DNA of 64,000 nucleotides from Vallitaleaceae bacterium. GTDB taxonomy: Bacteria; Bacillota; Clostridia; Lachnospirales; Vallitaleaceae. Position 1 is the first letter of the stretch. Every line of letters begins with the position of its first letter. Below the pieces are notes generated by a model that saw only the letters and a list, made by a program, of their open reading frames with translations, was not told the DNA's origin and ran no database searches. A program made the position numbers and the translations under genes. Below are positions 9,504 through 18,928 of this stretch, piece by piece. The DNA lies in contig JANQFZ010000028.1 in assembly GCA_028277605.1 (NCBI GenBank), positions 34,695 through 98,694 of the forward strand, in the 5' to 3' direction.

Positions 9504-11495
9504 TCAATCCTCATACACTAAAAGGTGCTGCTTTAATTCTGTAATAGTATCTCTTAATTCAGCAGCTCTCTCAAATTGTAGATCAGAGGCTGCCTGCTTC
9601 ATATCCTTGGTGTATTTTTTTATAAGCAGTTTTATTTCTTTACTACTAAAGGATTCAATATCTCTATCAAGATTATAACCGCCTTTATCTTCTGCTACTT
9701 TTGTGATTCTAATTGTATCTCTTATAGCTTTTTTTATGGTAGTTGGCGTTATGTTATGTGTGGTATTATAATCTTGTTGTATCTTTCTTCTTCTTTTGGT
9801 TTCAGATATCGCTAACTTCATGGAACGGGTTATCTTGTCTGCATACATAACAACCCTTCCCTCAGCATTTCTAGCAGCTCGTCCAATCGTCTGAATTAAA
9901 GAAGTCTCAGATCGTAAAAACCCTTCTTTATCTGCATCTAATATAGCCACTAGTGAAACTTCTGGTATATCTAATCCTTCTCTTAGTAGGTTAATCCCTA
10001 TCAAGACATCAAACACACCCATCCTTAAATCTCTTATAATTTCAATACGCTTTAAGGTGTCTATATCCGAGTGAAGATATCTTACTTTAATTCCCAATTC
10101 CTTCATATAGTCCGTTAAATCCTCTGACATTTTTTTAGTTAACGTTGTGATAAGGATCTTCTGATTTTTTTTAACAATTTCATGGACTTCTCCAATTAAA
10201 TCATCAATTTGTCCTTTAACTGGTCGAATGTCAATCATAGGATCCAGCAGTCCCGTCGGTCTAATAATCTGCTCAGCTATCAATTGTTCATTATCTTTTT
10301 CAAATGTGCCAGGTGTAGCAGATACAAACATAATTTGATGAACTTTACTCTCAAATTCATCAAAGTTAAGAGGACGATTATCTTTAGCGGAGGGTAGTCT
10401 AAAGCCGAAATCTACCAAAGTAGATTTTCTTGACTGATCGCCCGCATACATACCTCTAATTTGAGGAATGGTAATATGAGATTCATCAACAATAATAAGA
10501 AAATCATCTGGAAAATAGTCTATTAAAGTATGTGGTGTGCTGCCCTTATCTCTACCAGATAAATGTCTAGCATAATTTTCAATTCCTGAACAAAAACCTG
10601 TTTCTTTTATCATCTCAATATCATAATTGGTTCTCTGAGCAATTCTTTGGGCTTCTAATAACTGATCCTTATCTCTAAATGCTTTAACACTATCTTCTAA
10701 CTCTACTTCTATAGATTGTATGGCTCGTTCAATTTTATCTCCTGCAATCACATAATGGGATGCAGGAAAAATTAATGCATGCTCTGTAACTGCTAGTATT
10801 TCTCCTGTTAAAACATCTATTTCAGTAATTCTATCAATTTCATCACCAAAAAACTCAACACGAATGGCTGTTTTCTCCGAATAAGCAGGGAATATTTCAA
10901 CTACATCTCCCCTCACTCTAAAAGTCGAACGTGTAAAGTTTAAATCATTCCTTACATATTGAATACTTACAAGCTTTTTCATTACATCGTCGCGATCCTT
11001 CTGCATACCAGGTCTTAAGGATAAAACCATTTCATTATAATCTATAGGATCTCCTAACCCATAGATACATGAAACACTGGCTACTATAATAACATCCTCA
11101 CGCTCAAAAAGAGAGGCAGTTGCGGAATGTCGGAGTTTATCTATTTCTTCATTGATAGAGGAATCTTTTTCTATAAAGGTATCGGTTTGAGGAACATAGG
11201 CTTCTGGTTGATAGTAATCATAGTAGCTGACAAAATATTCTACAGAATTATCAGGAAAAAACTCTTTAAACTCACTATAAAGCTGAGCGGCTAATGTTTT
11301 ATTATGTGCAATAATTAAGGTTGGTTTCTTTAATTTCTTGATAACATGTGCCATCGTAAAGGTTTTACCCGATCCCGTAACTCCTAATAAGGTTTGATAT
11401 TTATTTCCTTGCTGATAGCCCTTAACAAGTTTATCTATAGCCTGAGGTTGATCACCAGTAGGCTTATACTCTGAAACAATTTCAAATTCCTTCAT
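9504..11495 (-). CDS. uvrB: UvrABC system protein B
   Basis: A helicase-like damage-verification protein that receives DNA from UvrA and recruits UvrC. The 663-residue protein has Walker A GVTGSGKT near residue 39, the beta-hairpin region [12 protein letters not shown], a DESH Walker B, helicase motif [14 protein letters not shown], and a C-terminal UVR domain ([12 protein letters not shown]) that contacts UvrC. Its start has a GAGGTG ribosome binding site. The promoter overlaps a LexA-like box, so the uvrBA operon is probably DNA-damage inducible. Confidence 0.98.
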   Translation of the reverse strand: MKEFEIVSEYKPTGDQPQAIDKLVKGYQQGNKYQTLLGVTGSGKTFTMAHVIKKLKKPTLIIAHNKTLAAQLYSEFKEFFPDNSVEYFVSYYDYYQPEAYVPQTDTFIEKDSSINEEIDKLRHSATASLFEREDVIIVASVSCIYGLGDPIDYNEMVLSLRPGMQKDRDDVMKKLVSIQYVRNDLNFTRSTFRVRGDVVEIFPAYSEKTAIRVEFFGDEIDRITEIDVLTGEILAVTEHALIFPASHYVIAGDKIERAIQSIEVELEDSVKAFRDKDQLLEAQRIAQRTNYDIEMIKETGFCSGIENYARHLSGRDKGSTPHTLIDYFPDDFLIIVDESHITIPQIRGMYAGDQSRKSTLVDFGFRLPSAKDNRPLNFDEFESKVHQIMFVSATPGTFEKDNEQLIAEQIIRPTGLLDPMIDIRPVKGQIDDLIGEVHEIVKKNQKILITTLTKKMSEDLTDYMKELGIKVRYLHSDIDTLKRIEIIRDLRMGVFDVLIGINLLREGLDIPEVSLVAILDADKEGFLRSETSLIQTIGRAARNAEGRVVMYADKITRSMKLAISETKRRRKIQQDYNTTHNITPTTIKKAIRDTIRITKVAEDKGGYNLDRDIESFSSKEIKLLIKKYTKDMKQAASDLQFERAAELRDTITELKQHLLVYED

Positions 11496-11534
11496 ATTTT
11501 CACCTCAAACTTATATTTTCCTACTTCTTTCACT

Positions 11535-11563
11535 ATTATATCATAATAACAAAAATATGCAAA
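11535..11563 (-). promoter_or_regulatory. uvrB promoter
   Basis: On the minus strand TATAAT (11535-11540) lies 17 bp from TTTGCA (11558-11563), a weaker -35 that overlaps the SOS box at 11560-11573. The overlap would let a repressor bound there block RNA polymerase. Confidence 0.6.
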
Positions 11564-11582
11564 CATACGTTTGCATATTTTT
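11551..11582 (-). terminator. Terminator-like hairpin after the MinJ-like gene
   Basis: A perfect 14-bp stem (11551-11564 with 11569-11582) and 4-nt loop lie 35 bp after the MinJ-like stop codon. On the minus strand the stem ends in a TTTTT run followed by GTTATT. It probably terminates transcription from the division genes. Its centre is also a LexA-like box, so one palindrome appears to serve two roles. Confidence 0.6.
11560..11573. promoter_or_regulatory. LexA/DinR-like SOS box upstream of uvrBA
   Basis: CAAACATACGTTTG matches the Gram-positive DinR/LexA pattern CGAACRNRYGTTYC at 12 of 14 positions, with the whole AAC-RNRY-GTT core intact. It overlaps the -35 element of uvrB, a well-known SOS target. 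The alternative is that it is only the apex of a terminator hairpin. Confidence 0.65.
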
Positions 11583-11616
11583 ACAAATAATTTTCATTAA
11601 TTATATAACGCTCGCT

Positions 11617-12885
11617 TTAACCTTTTCGGCGACTTCTCCATTTACTCCTTATAATATGTATTAACCCAACACGTCTCATGGAATGATGACTATAAATGAT
11701 TCTAGGGTTTTCTGGAAGAGGTTTAATTCTCAAGTCGTCAACGCCTGAGGGATAGGCTTTATATTCAAGAATTTTAGCAGAACCATCTATTCCTATAACA
11801 TCCAACCATATGAATGTAAACTTATTATGTAAAATGGTTCTAAGCGCTCTAGTATTTTCTATATCCATTCCGTTTACTTTAGCAATAATATCACCAATCT
11901 TCAACCCCATTTTATCTCCAGGACCCTCAGGACATATGCTCATCACTCTGACTCCTTGAGCGGGTAAGTCATATATAGGTTTTTTTAAACGTTCAATATA
12001 ATCTTCATAAAGAATAATTCCTTCATGCATACCCCCCATAATGATAACACCTATCCATTGTAAGACAGTATGATTGACGGATAGGATAGATAGTAGAATC
12101 AATAAAACACTATAGCTAAATAGCATAAATGCTGTTTTTTTACTTCTTTTTATCGGTTCTTCAGAGAATGTTAAGCTGCTATAGCCTAATGCCCCAACTA
12201 AAGGTAATAGACTAAAAACTGCCGCTATTTCTTTTGGAATTTCTTTTAGAAGCGGCCACCATTGAGGCATCTGAATAGCATCATGTCCGGCTGTACCTGA
12301 TGTTAATACCAGTAACGCAATTGGAATAGGCCAAAATCTCTGCATGAGATATCCCACAACAATTTTATCCTTCTTCTTAGCAACCACAGGGATTAATTCA
12401 TCCGCACCAACAAAATAAATAAGTATGCATTCCATTAAATGAAATATCCCCACAAGCGCCATAAGACCCGTCACTTGTATATCTACAATAGGTAATGTTA
12501 AACCAAACATTTTCTGCCCCTTGAATATTAGAGCTAAAGCCCCCATAATCGTAGAAGCGTAGGCAATACATAAATATCTAACATTAATTAGGGCTAACAT
12601 CAGTGCTAATGGTAACAGAAAGATAATATAGTCTGTCAGCTTGATTGGCAGACCAAGACATGTAATGATTAAGCTTCCTAAAATTCCTATAAATACACCT
12701 TGTAATAGTGATTCAATAAAAGATACCAATAGGCTTTTTGAGTAATCAAAGCTATAAATATTTACTAATTTATATTTTTTAATCATAAGATAAATCACAG
12801 CTAGAATGAATAAAAAAGCAAAATTGAAAACCGATTTTGCTACAGCAACTAAAGTAATATGAATGATTTCTAATAGAGTATTCAT
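11617..12885 (-). CDS. MinJ-like polytopic membrane protein with C-terminal PDZ domain
   Basis: The 422-residue protein has about eight predicted membrane segments over residues 5-310, then a cytoplasmic PDZ domain (about 320-395, core GDKMGLKIGDIIAKVNGMDI). This layout fits MinJ, which in Bacillus subtilis links DivIVA to MinCD at poles and septa. The neighbourhood also fits: B. subtilis minJ lies near ctpB, ftsEX and uvrBA, as here. Sequence similarity cannot be measured by eye, so the assignment rests on topology plus synteny. The C-terminal tail is strongly basic (SKWRSRRKG). A terminator-like hairpin follows. Confidence 0.7.
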   Translation of the reverse strand: MNTLLEIIHITLVAVAKSVFNFAFLFILAVIYLMIKKYKLVNIYSFDYSKSLLVSFIESLLQGVFIGILGSLIITCLGLPIKLTDYIIFLLPLALMLALINVRYLCIAYASTIMGALALIFKGQKMFGLTLPIVDIQVTGLMALVGIFHLMECILIYFVGADELIPVVAKKKDKIVVGYLMQRFWPIPIALLVLTSGTAGHDAIQMPQWWPLLKEIPKEIAAVFSLLPLVGALGYSSLTFSEEPIKRSKKTAFMLFSYSVLLILLSILSVNHTVLQWIGVIIMGGMHEGIILYEDYIERLKKPIYDLPAQGVRVMSICPEGPGDKMGLKIGDIIAKVNGMDIENTRALRTILHNKFTFIWLDVIGIDGSAKILEYKAYPSGVDDLRIKPLPENPRIIYSHHSMRRVGLIHIIRSKWRSRRKG

Positions 12886-13015
12886 AGATAACTCCTATCT
12901 TCTCTTACTATTTCTATAGGTTGATAACCATAAAACAAAAGTATGACTGCTTTACAATACTTAACGGATTTTTGTGCTAACGATAATAGATGATTTAAAA
13001 GATTTATAATAAATA

Positions 13016-13099
13016 AAGTACCAAAGGTATTAGTAAAAATAAACACTCATACTTATAAAAATACTCTAGCTGCTTATTTCTATAATACTTTTGGTACTT
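13016..13099. repeat. Inverted repeat in the ctpA-MinJ gap
   Basis: Arms 13016-13032 and 13083-13099 match at 16 of 17 positions and are separated by 50 nt, which contain further short complementary pieces (AAATAA/TTATTT). It could form a large hairpin in RNA of either strand. There is no U-run directly after either side. It could be a processing site, a weak terminator or a degenerate mobile remnant. Confidence 0.5.
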
Positions 13100-13160
13100 A
13101 TTGCATACTTACTTATGTGTAATTTTCCATTAGGATATGATTTAAATAAGTTATCCTTTC

Positions 13161-14372
13161 TTATTGGTTTAGGATGACTTCAATCGCTTTTTGTAATTGA
13201 ATATCTTCATCTTTTTCTAAAACAAGTTTTCTTTTCAATTCAACTGACAATGGAACCGTAATATTTGGCTCAATACCAACGCCGTGAATGTATGCACCGC
13301 TAGGTGTATAATATTTGGCTATGGTAACCTTCATTGCCGAACCATCTTCTAGTTCAAATATTCTTTGCACAAGCCCTTTCCCAAAAGTAGTGGTTCCAAC
13401 TAAAGTCCCTATTCCGCTATCTTTAACTGCACCAGCAAGTATTTCTGAAGCACTAGCACTATTCTCATTAATTAATATCACAAGCGGCTTCTCAAATTTA
13501 GTATCTTCATCTGAAGATAGCTCATTTCTTTTTCCATTTTTATCCTCAGTATACACAATAAGTCCTTTAGGTAAAAGTTCATCTGCAATTCCAGCAACTA
13601 CACTCAACAATCCACCAGGGTTATTTCTAAGATCAATGATAAGACCTCTTTGACCTTGTTTTTCTAGGTCGTCTAGAGCTAATTTGAATTGTTTATAGGT
13701 TACCTCTTCAAAGCCCGTGATTGTAATGAGTCCAATTTCATCTTCCATCATCTCATAATCAACAGTTGGAACATTGATAACCGCTCTTGTTATAGACATA
13801 TCCATAGGTTCCTCTAATCCTTCTCTATAAATAGTTAAGACGACTTCTGTACCTTCTTCTCCTTTAATTAAAGCAACTGCCTCTTCTACAGTTTTGCCGG
13901 TTACTTCTATACCGTCTACTTTTTGAATAATATCACCAGGTAATAATCCAGCTTTCTCTCCTGGCGATCCAACAAAAGGTAAGACTACGACTATTTCTTT
14001 TGTATTCTCTAGAAATGAAACAACAACACCAATACCTTGATAAGCACCCTTTGTCATTTCCATTAATTTCTTATACTGTTCCTTATCATAGTAAACCGTA
14101 TAGGGATCTTCCACGCCCTCCAGCAGGCCTCTATAAGCGTTTTCATATAGATTCTGTTTATCAATAGGTTCAAGGTAATCCTTATCTATTGTTTTAAGTA
14201 TATCATCAACCTTATCTTCAAAGGAATCATACTCACTATGAGCTACTTCATAGCCTAAATTCTTTTCAACAACATTGATGGCATTCTTAACTGCAAAAAA
14301 TAGAATATAAATAATACAGATACCTATAATACCCGTTATTAAACCATATATAAAATCCTTGTTACGTCGCAT
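13161..14372 (-). CDS. ctpA: Carboxyl-terminal processing protease (S41 family, CtpA/CtpB-like)
   Basis: A membrane-anchored serine protease that trims exported substrates. In order: one N-terminal membrane segment (about 8-28), a helical region, a PDZ domain (about 95-180, YQGIGVVV to GDIIQKVDGIEV), and an S41 catalytic core. The catalytic Ser is in ENSASASE and the Lys and Gln are in FGKGLVQ, the expected Ser/Lys/Gln set. The 403-residue length is normal. The gene lies between the M23 hydrolase and MinJ-like genes. A terminator upstream suggests it has its own promoter. In relatives such proteases act on envelope hydrolases or in sporulation signalling; the substrate here is unknown. Confidence 0.92.
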   Translation of the reverse strand: MRRNKDFIYGLITGIIGICIIYILFFAVKNAINVVEKNLGYEVAHSEYDSFEDKVDDILKTIDKDYLEPIDKQNLYENAYRGLLEGVEDPYTVYYDKEQYKKLMEMTKGAYQGIGVVVSFLENTKEIVVVLPFVGSPGEKAGLLPGDIIQKVDGIEVTGKTVEEAVALIKGEEGTEVVLTIYREGLEEPMDMSITRAVINVPTVDYEMMEDEIGLITITGFEEVTYKQFKLALDDLEKQGQRGLIIDLRNNPGGLLSVVAGIADELLPKGLIVYTEDKNGKRNELSSDEDTKFEKPLVILINENSASASEILAGAVKDSGIGTLVGTTTFGKGLVQRIFELEDGSAMKVTIAKYYTPSGAYIHGVGIEPNITVPLSVELKRKLVLEKDEDIQLQKAIEVILNQ

Positions 14373-14494
14373 AGGTTTTTCTCCTCACTATATATTATCA
14401 TTTTATTAGAAAATATATAAAAATATGATTAAATCGAGAAAGTATGCCTTATAGGAATAAAGCATTTTTAAGATATATCATTGACATAGAAAGA

Positions 14495-14518
14495 AAAAAC
14501 TGCAAATAAGCAGTTTTT
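14495..14518 (-). terminator. Terminator after the M23 hydrolase gene
   Basis: A 9-bp stem (14495-14503 with 14510-14518) with a 6-nt loop is followed on the minus strand by a TTTTTTC run, just after the stop codon at 14534. Confidence 0.8.
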
Positions 14519-14533
14519 AACTATCATACGATA

Positions 14534-15682
14534 TTAAGGTTTTAGCAATATGTCCGTTGGGTTTACCCATTTATCATCAATCATAACTCCAAAATGAAGA
14601 TGTGGACCAGTTGACCATCCAGTACTGCCCATTTTTGCTATAACCTGTTCTCTGTTGACTATATCCCCTTCTTTAACAAGCATTTTACTGTTATGCCCAT
14701 ACATAGTAACATAGCTGCTACCGTTACTTTTACCATGGTCAATTAAGATATAATGACCATATGCATTACCCCAGCCAGCAAAGATGACTTTTCCTTTAGC
14801 TGCTGCAACTACTTTGGTACCCGTTGGACCAGGAATATCAATGCCTGTATGAAAGCTTCTATGCTTAAATACCGGATGGGTTCTCCACCCAAAAGGAGAA
14901 GATATCCGTGTTCTACCTACAACCGGCCATCCCATCTTACCACCGTCATATTTAAGCTTGTTTTCTTCTTTTTTTCGTTTGATGGCAGCTTCTAAAACCT
15001 TCTTTTCTTCTTCTTTCTCTTGTAACTCAATAGCACTTTGTTTTTCTTTTTTTCCTAACTGCTCAAGCTCCTGAGCTTTTTCAACTCTAGCATTTTCAGC
15101 AGCATTTCGGTTTAGCTTTGTTTCTTCTGACAGGTGTTGAATCTCAAGCTCTTGTCTCTCTAATTCTTCTTTTATGGCTATTATTTTGTTTCTATTCTCT
15201 TCAAGCATCTTAAGCATATTATTATCGTATTCTACCAATTCATTAATGTACTCTAGACGGTTATAAAAATCACTTAGTCCTTTGGCTTCCAGAAGGACTT
15301 CCACATACTCTGTATCTCCATACTCGTACATAATTTTGATGCGTTCCTTAAAAGCATCATAGAATTGACCCTCTTTTTCTATAGCATCTTCTAACTCTAG
15401 TGTAGAATGATTAATTTCAGCTTTTTTTTCTGCTACCTTAATCTCTAATTGATCAATTTCCTTTTGGTAATTTTCTATTTTATGATCTAAATCAACAATG
15501 TTTTTTTGAGAATTTTTTATATCATTTTTTAAATCTTCTATTTGATGCTCTGTCTGCTTTATTTCTCCATCAATTTCTTTTCTGTCATTTTCTAATTCAT
15601 CCAATGTCTTACCAGCAGAAGCTGTTACAGTTATAAACATAACTAACAAGGTAATACAACCTATCTTTTTAAGCATCTTCAT
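14534..15682 (-). CDS. Secreted coiled-coil murein hydrolase / activator with M23 (LytM) domain
   Basis: An exported cell-wall enzyme resembling the EnvC/PcsB/CwlO class controlled by FtsEX. A signal peptide (about 1-23, ending TASAG) is followed by a long coiled coil (about 25-240) rich in Glu, Lys and Leu, then a C-terminal M23 peptidase domain. Zinc ligands appear intact (HTGIDI and HLHFG), so unlike EnvC it may be catalytically active. It lies directly downstream of ftsX, which supports the model that FtsEX ATP hydrolysis moves the coiled coil and releases peptidoglycan cleavage at the septum. A terminator follows. Confidence 0.88.
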   Translation of the reverse strand: MKMLKKIGCITLLVMFITVTASAGKTLDELENDRKEIDGEIKQTEHQIEDLKNDIKNSQKNIVDLDHKIENYQKEIDQLEIKVAEKKAEINHSTLELEDAIEKEGQFYDAFKERIKIMYEYGDTEYVEVLLEAKGLSDFYNRLEYINELVEYDNNMLKMLEENRNKIIAIKEELERQELEIQHLSEETKLNRNAAENARVEKAQELEQLGKKEKQSAIELQEKEEEKKVLEAAIKRKKEENKLKYDGGKMGWPVVGRTRISSPFGWRTHPVFKHRSFHTGIDIPGPTGTKVVAAAKGKVIFAGWGNAYGHYILIDHGKSNGSSYVTMYGHNSKMLVKEGDIVNREQVIAKMGSTGWSTGPHLHFGVMIDDKWVNPTDILLKP

Positions 15683-15794
15683 CCTTTATCACTCCTCAAC
15701 TATATATTGACTCAATCTACTAATAAGAGCAATGTGTAGAAAGTCAAGATATATCCTATCAGTGTAATTTCCCTAACTTTTCTCCTTAATGTTT

Positions 15795-16712
15795 TTATAC
15801 TTTTAAATGCTTATGTAATGTCATACTGCTCCCAATAAAGCCGATACCTACTCCAATAATTAAACATAATGGTATCAGTTTTTGAATCACTTGTCCAACA
15901 TTCATAAATAGAATTAGGTTTTCCAATATAGCAAAATCTGCATATATTCTTTCTATGACCAGATCATAGGAGTAATAAATAATAAGCAATGGTAACACAC
16001 AACCTATGATGCCAATAAGTAAGCCTTCAACTATAAATGGGCCTCTTACAAAACCATCTGTGGCACCTATGTATTTCATAATACCAATTTCTTTTTTTCG
16101 AGATTCAACTGCTATTCTAATCGTATTGGATATTAAAAACACCGAAATAAGGATTAATACGATGATTAAAATAATACAAATATATTGTATAAATGAATTA
16201 AACCCTTGGACAACTTCTGCTACCTCTTCAGCCTGTCTAACATGTCTAACTCCATCCAATGATTCTATGTATCGTGTCAGTTGTTTTTGCATATTAATAT
16301 CTTTAATATAAATTTGAAAGGATGCTGAATCTTTAAGAGGATTATCTCCATCCTTAATCCCGACTAATAAATCCTCTTTACCCTCAAATAAATCTTTTTT
16401 TGCCATTTCCCATGCTTCATCAGGAGAAATATAGGTTAATGATTCAACCTCTTCTCTGCCTACTATTTTTTGTTTTAATACGTTAATTTCTTCTGTTGAT
16501 ATACCTTGCTTAAAAAAAACGGCTATACCTATATTATTCTCTAATTCGTCTAAAGTATACTGTACATTCACAACCACTGTATAAAACAAACCAATGACAA
16601 ACAAACAGGCAGATATCGTTCCTATAGATGCAAATGCCATCAATCTATTTTTGAACAAGCTTAGGAGACCATTTTCTAAGCAATACCCATATGTTCTAAG
16701 TCTCATCGCCAT
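15795..16712 (-). CDS. ftsX: Cell division protein FtsX
   Basis: The membrane subunit of the FtsEX ABC-like complex. There is an N-terminal membrane segment (about 22-45), a large extracellular domain (about 46-170) that should contact the coiled-coil hydrolase, then three membrane segments to the C-terminus. The length of 305 residues is usual. The start overlaps the ftsE end by 17 nt, indicating translational coupling. The ATG two codons downstream (16706) has better spacing to GGAG and is an alternative start. Confidence 0.95.
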   Translation of the reverse strand: MAMRLRTYGYCLENGLLSLFKNRLMAFASIGTISACLFVIGLFYTVVVNVQYTLDELENNIGIAVFFKQGISTEEINVLKQKIVGREEVESLTYISPDEAWEMAKKDLFEGKEDLLVGIKDGDNPLKDSASFQIYIKDINMQKQLTRYIESLDGVRHVRQAEEVAEVVQGFNSFIQYICIILIIVLILISVFLISNTIRIAVESRKKEIGIMKYIGATDGFVRGPFIVEGLLIGIIGCVLPLLIIYYSYDLVIERIYADFAILENLILFMNVGQVIQKLIPLCLIIGVGIGFIGSSMTLHKHLKV

Positions 16713-17382
16713 AATCTCCTCTATCCATATCCTTTACAATACATCCATTATTTAATGTGATGACTCTTTTTTTCATTGTATTGACAATTTCTTTATCATG
16801 TGTTACCACAACTGCTGTTGTCCCCCTCAGATTGATATCTTGTATGAGCTTCATAATATCCCATGAAGTCGATGGATCTAGATTACCAGTTGGTTCGTCC
16901 GCTAGTAGAATTGGCGGATTATTAACTAATGCTCTAGCTAAAGCAACCCTCTGCTGCTCTCCACCAGATAATTGTTTTGGATACATTCGCGCTTTATCTG
17001 CTAAACCTACCATGGACAGAACCATAGGAACTGTTCTTCTTATCTTACGACTTGAGCTTTCAGTCACTTTTAAAGCAAAAGCTATATTATCATAAACACT
17101 CATTTTATCGAGTAGTCTAAAATCTTGAAAAACTACTCCTAGATTTCTCCTAAGCTTAGGTATATGCCTTCTCTTTAACTTAGTAATATTTTTACTGTCT
17201 ATATAAAGGTTCCCTTGTGAAGGTTCTATTTCTTTCATAAGTAGTTTAATTAATGTCGTTTTTCCTGAACCACTGTTACCAACAATAAAAACAAACTCAC
17301 CTTTATTAATTTTAAATGATACTTGGTTCAATGCCGTTACTTGATTGCTGTATGTTTTAGTAATATTCTCAAGGGCGATCAC
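16696..17382 (-). CDS. ftsE: Cell division ATP-binding protein FtsE
   Basis: The ATPase of the FtsEX complex. The 228-residue ABC domain has Walker A GNSGSGKT, a Q-loop in VVFQDFRLL, signature LSGGEQQR, Walker B ILLADEPTGNLD and the switch His in VVTHD. The RLLDKMSVYDN region is typical of FtsE. It is 33 nt downstream of the CdaR-like regulator, so the two may be co-transcribed, and it overlaps ftsX. Confidence 0.96.
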   Translation of the reverse strand: MIALENITKTYSNQVTALNQVSFKINKGEFVFIVGNSGSGKTTLIKLLMKEIEPSQGNLYIDSKNITKLKRRHIPKLRRNLGVVFQDFRLLDKMSVYDNIAFALKVTESSSRKIRRTVPMVLSMVGLADKARMYPKQLSGGEQQRVALARALVNNPPILLADEPTGNLDPSTSWDIMKLIQDINLRGTTAVVVTHDKEIVNTMKKRVITLNNGCIVKDMDRGDYGDET

Positions 17383-17415
17383 TCTATAGCCTCCTCACTT
17401 GCTCCCCATCCACAC

Positions 17416-18507
17416 TTAATAATTTGACTGTTTGATATGCTTCATATACTTGACAACCATCAGTGCAATTTTAAAAGTAATAGCGTCTTCGAATACCCTT
17501 AAATCTAATCCAGTATTCTTTTCTAGCTTATCTAATCGGTACACTAGGGTATTTCTATGAATATACAACTGTCTAGATGTCTCAGAAACATTTAAGCTGT
17601 TCTCAAAAAATTTGTTAATGGTAATAAGGGTTTCATCATCAAATTCATCTGGTGATTTACCATGAAAGATTTCTTTTATGAACATTTTACACAAAGGCAG
17701 TGGTAATTGATAAATTAGCCGACCTATACCTAGATTGTTATAACCAATAATATATTGATCGGAGTAAAAAATCTTACCAACTTCTAGCGCCATTTTTGCT
17801 TCTTTATAGGAACGTGAAGCATCTTTAATATCATTAACAATGGTTCCTATTGCAACATACACACTACTCATGGCTTCAGAATTAAGTGTATCCACAATAA
17901 CTTTTGCTATTTTTTCAATATCCTCTTGTGTATCATGATCTTGCAGCTCTTTAATCAATATAATATTTTTTTCATCTACAGCTGTAATGAAATCCTTAGT
18001 TTTGGATGGAAAAATACTTCTTACTATTTCTAGCGCATTATTATCTTTTTCCATTCTTGTTTCAATGATATACGCAACTCTTCGCACATCTGTTTCGATA
18101 TGAAGTTTTTTCGCACGATTATATATATCAACAAGCAAAAGATTATCTAATAAGAGATTTTTTATGAAGTTATCTTTATCAAACCTCTCTTTATAGGCTA
18201 CCAATAAATTCTGTATTTGGAAAGATGCAATTTTACCTATTTTATAGACATCCTCTGCCTCTCCTTTTGCTGTAATAACAAATTCTACAGTGTGCTCATC
18301 ATAAACTTTAAAAAATTGATAGCCTCTTACAAGCTGGCTATCAGCCTGAGATGATACAAATGGTGGTACTGCACTATTATATTCCTCGTATTTTTCATCT
18401 TCAGTTGTTGCTAATATTTTTCCTTCTGGATCCATCACACTTATATCAATACGTGTTATCAGCTTTAAACCATCAATTGTATTTTGTAATATTTGGTTTG
18501 AAATCAT
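17416..18507 (-). CDS. CdaR/PucR-family transcriptional regulator
   Basis: A 363-residue regulator with an N-terminal sugar-diacid-recognition-like sensor (about 1-130), a middle GGDEF-like/CdaR region, and a C-terminal PucR-type helix-turn-helix (about 300-355, TSRQLYIHRNTLVYRLDKLE). In known relatives (CdaR, PucR, AdeR) this architecture activates catabolic genes in response to small carbon compounds. Here it is immediately upstream of ftsE with a 33-nt gap, so it may be expressed with the division genes. The ligand and targets are unknown. Confidence 0.85.
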   Translation of the reverse strand: MISNQILQNTIDGLKLITRIDISVMDPEGKILATTEDEKYEEYNSAVPPFVSSQADSQLVRGYQFFKVYDEHTVEFVITAKGEAEDVYKIGKIASFQIQNLLVAYKERFDKDNFIKNLLLDNLLLVDIYNRAKKLHIETDVRRVAYIIETRMEKDNNALEIVRSIFPSKTKDFITAVDEKNIILIKELQDHDTQEDIEKIAKVIVDTLNSEAMSSVYVAIGTIVNDIKDASRSYKEAKMALEVGKIFYSDQYIIGYNNLGIGRLIYQLPLPLCKMFIKEIFHGKSPDEFDDETLITINKFFENSLNVSETSRQLYIHRNTLVYRLDKLEKNTGLDLRVFEDAITFKIALMVVKYMKHIKQSNY

Positions 18508-18844
18508 TATGCCACTCTCCTTTTATATGTAACAGCATTTTTTATTTCATTATAGATAATTTAAGTTCAGTTTAATTCCTTATCTATAGTATAACTAAAA
18601 ATCAAATAAATTTACTATTAATTTATAAATTTCTCAAGTTCTTCATATTCTTCTAATTTTTACTTTTACAGAAAAAAACATATCACTTATATTTTATAGC
18701 AAAAATTAGTTTTTTAAAAGAGCAAACCTATAAAAATGTATTTTCCTATTCATTTTTATTTGATTTGTAATTAGTTTGTAACATTTCCTTTGCTGAAGTC
18801 TTATCATATGTCCTATTTCTTAACTTAAAAGATTCTTATAAAAC
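18508..18844. other. AT-rich intergenic region upstream of the CdaR-like gene
   Basis: Over 300 bp without a gene. It holds a good ribosome binding site (AAAGGAG) for the CdaR-like gene and a TATAAT at about 18549-18554 on the minus strand without a convincing -35. The rest is AT-rich, with no recognisable RNA or repeat apart from the terminator at its right end. Confidence 0.4.
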
Positions 18845-18889
18845 TAATAAGCATACTGTTTATGATTCTCATAAACAGTATGCTTATTA
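18845..18889 (-). terminator. Terminator of the MsmK-type ATPase gene
   Basis: A perfect 21-bp stem (18845-18865 with 18869-18889) with a 3-nt loop is followed by GTTTTATAAG on the minus strand. It lies 40 bp after the ABC ATPase stop codon and separates that gene from the CdaR-like gene. Confidence 0.75.
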
Positions 18890-18928
18890 TAAGCTCATAC
18901 ACTTTAGAGTGTAGTATTTATTCTCATA

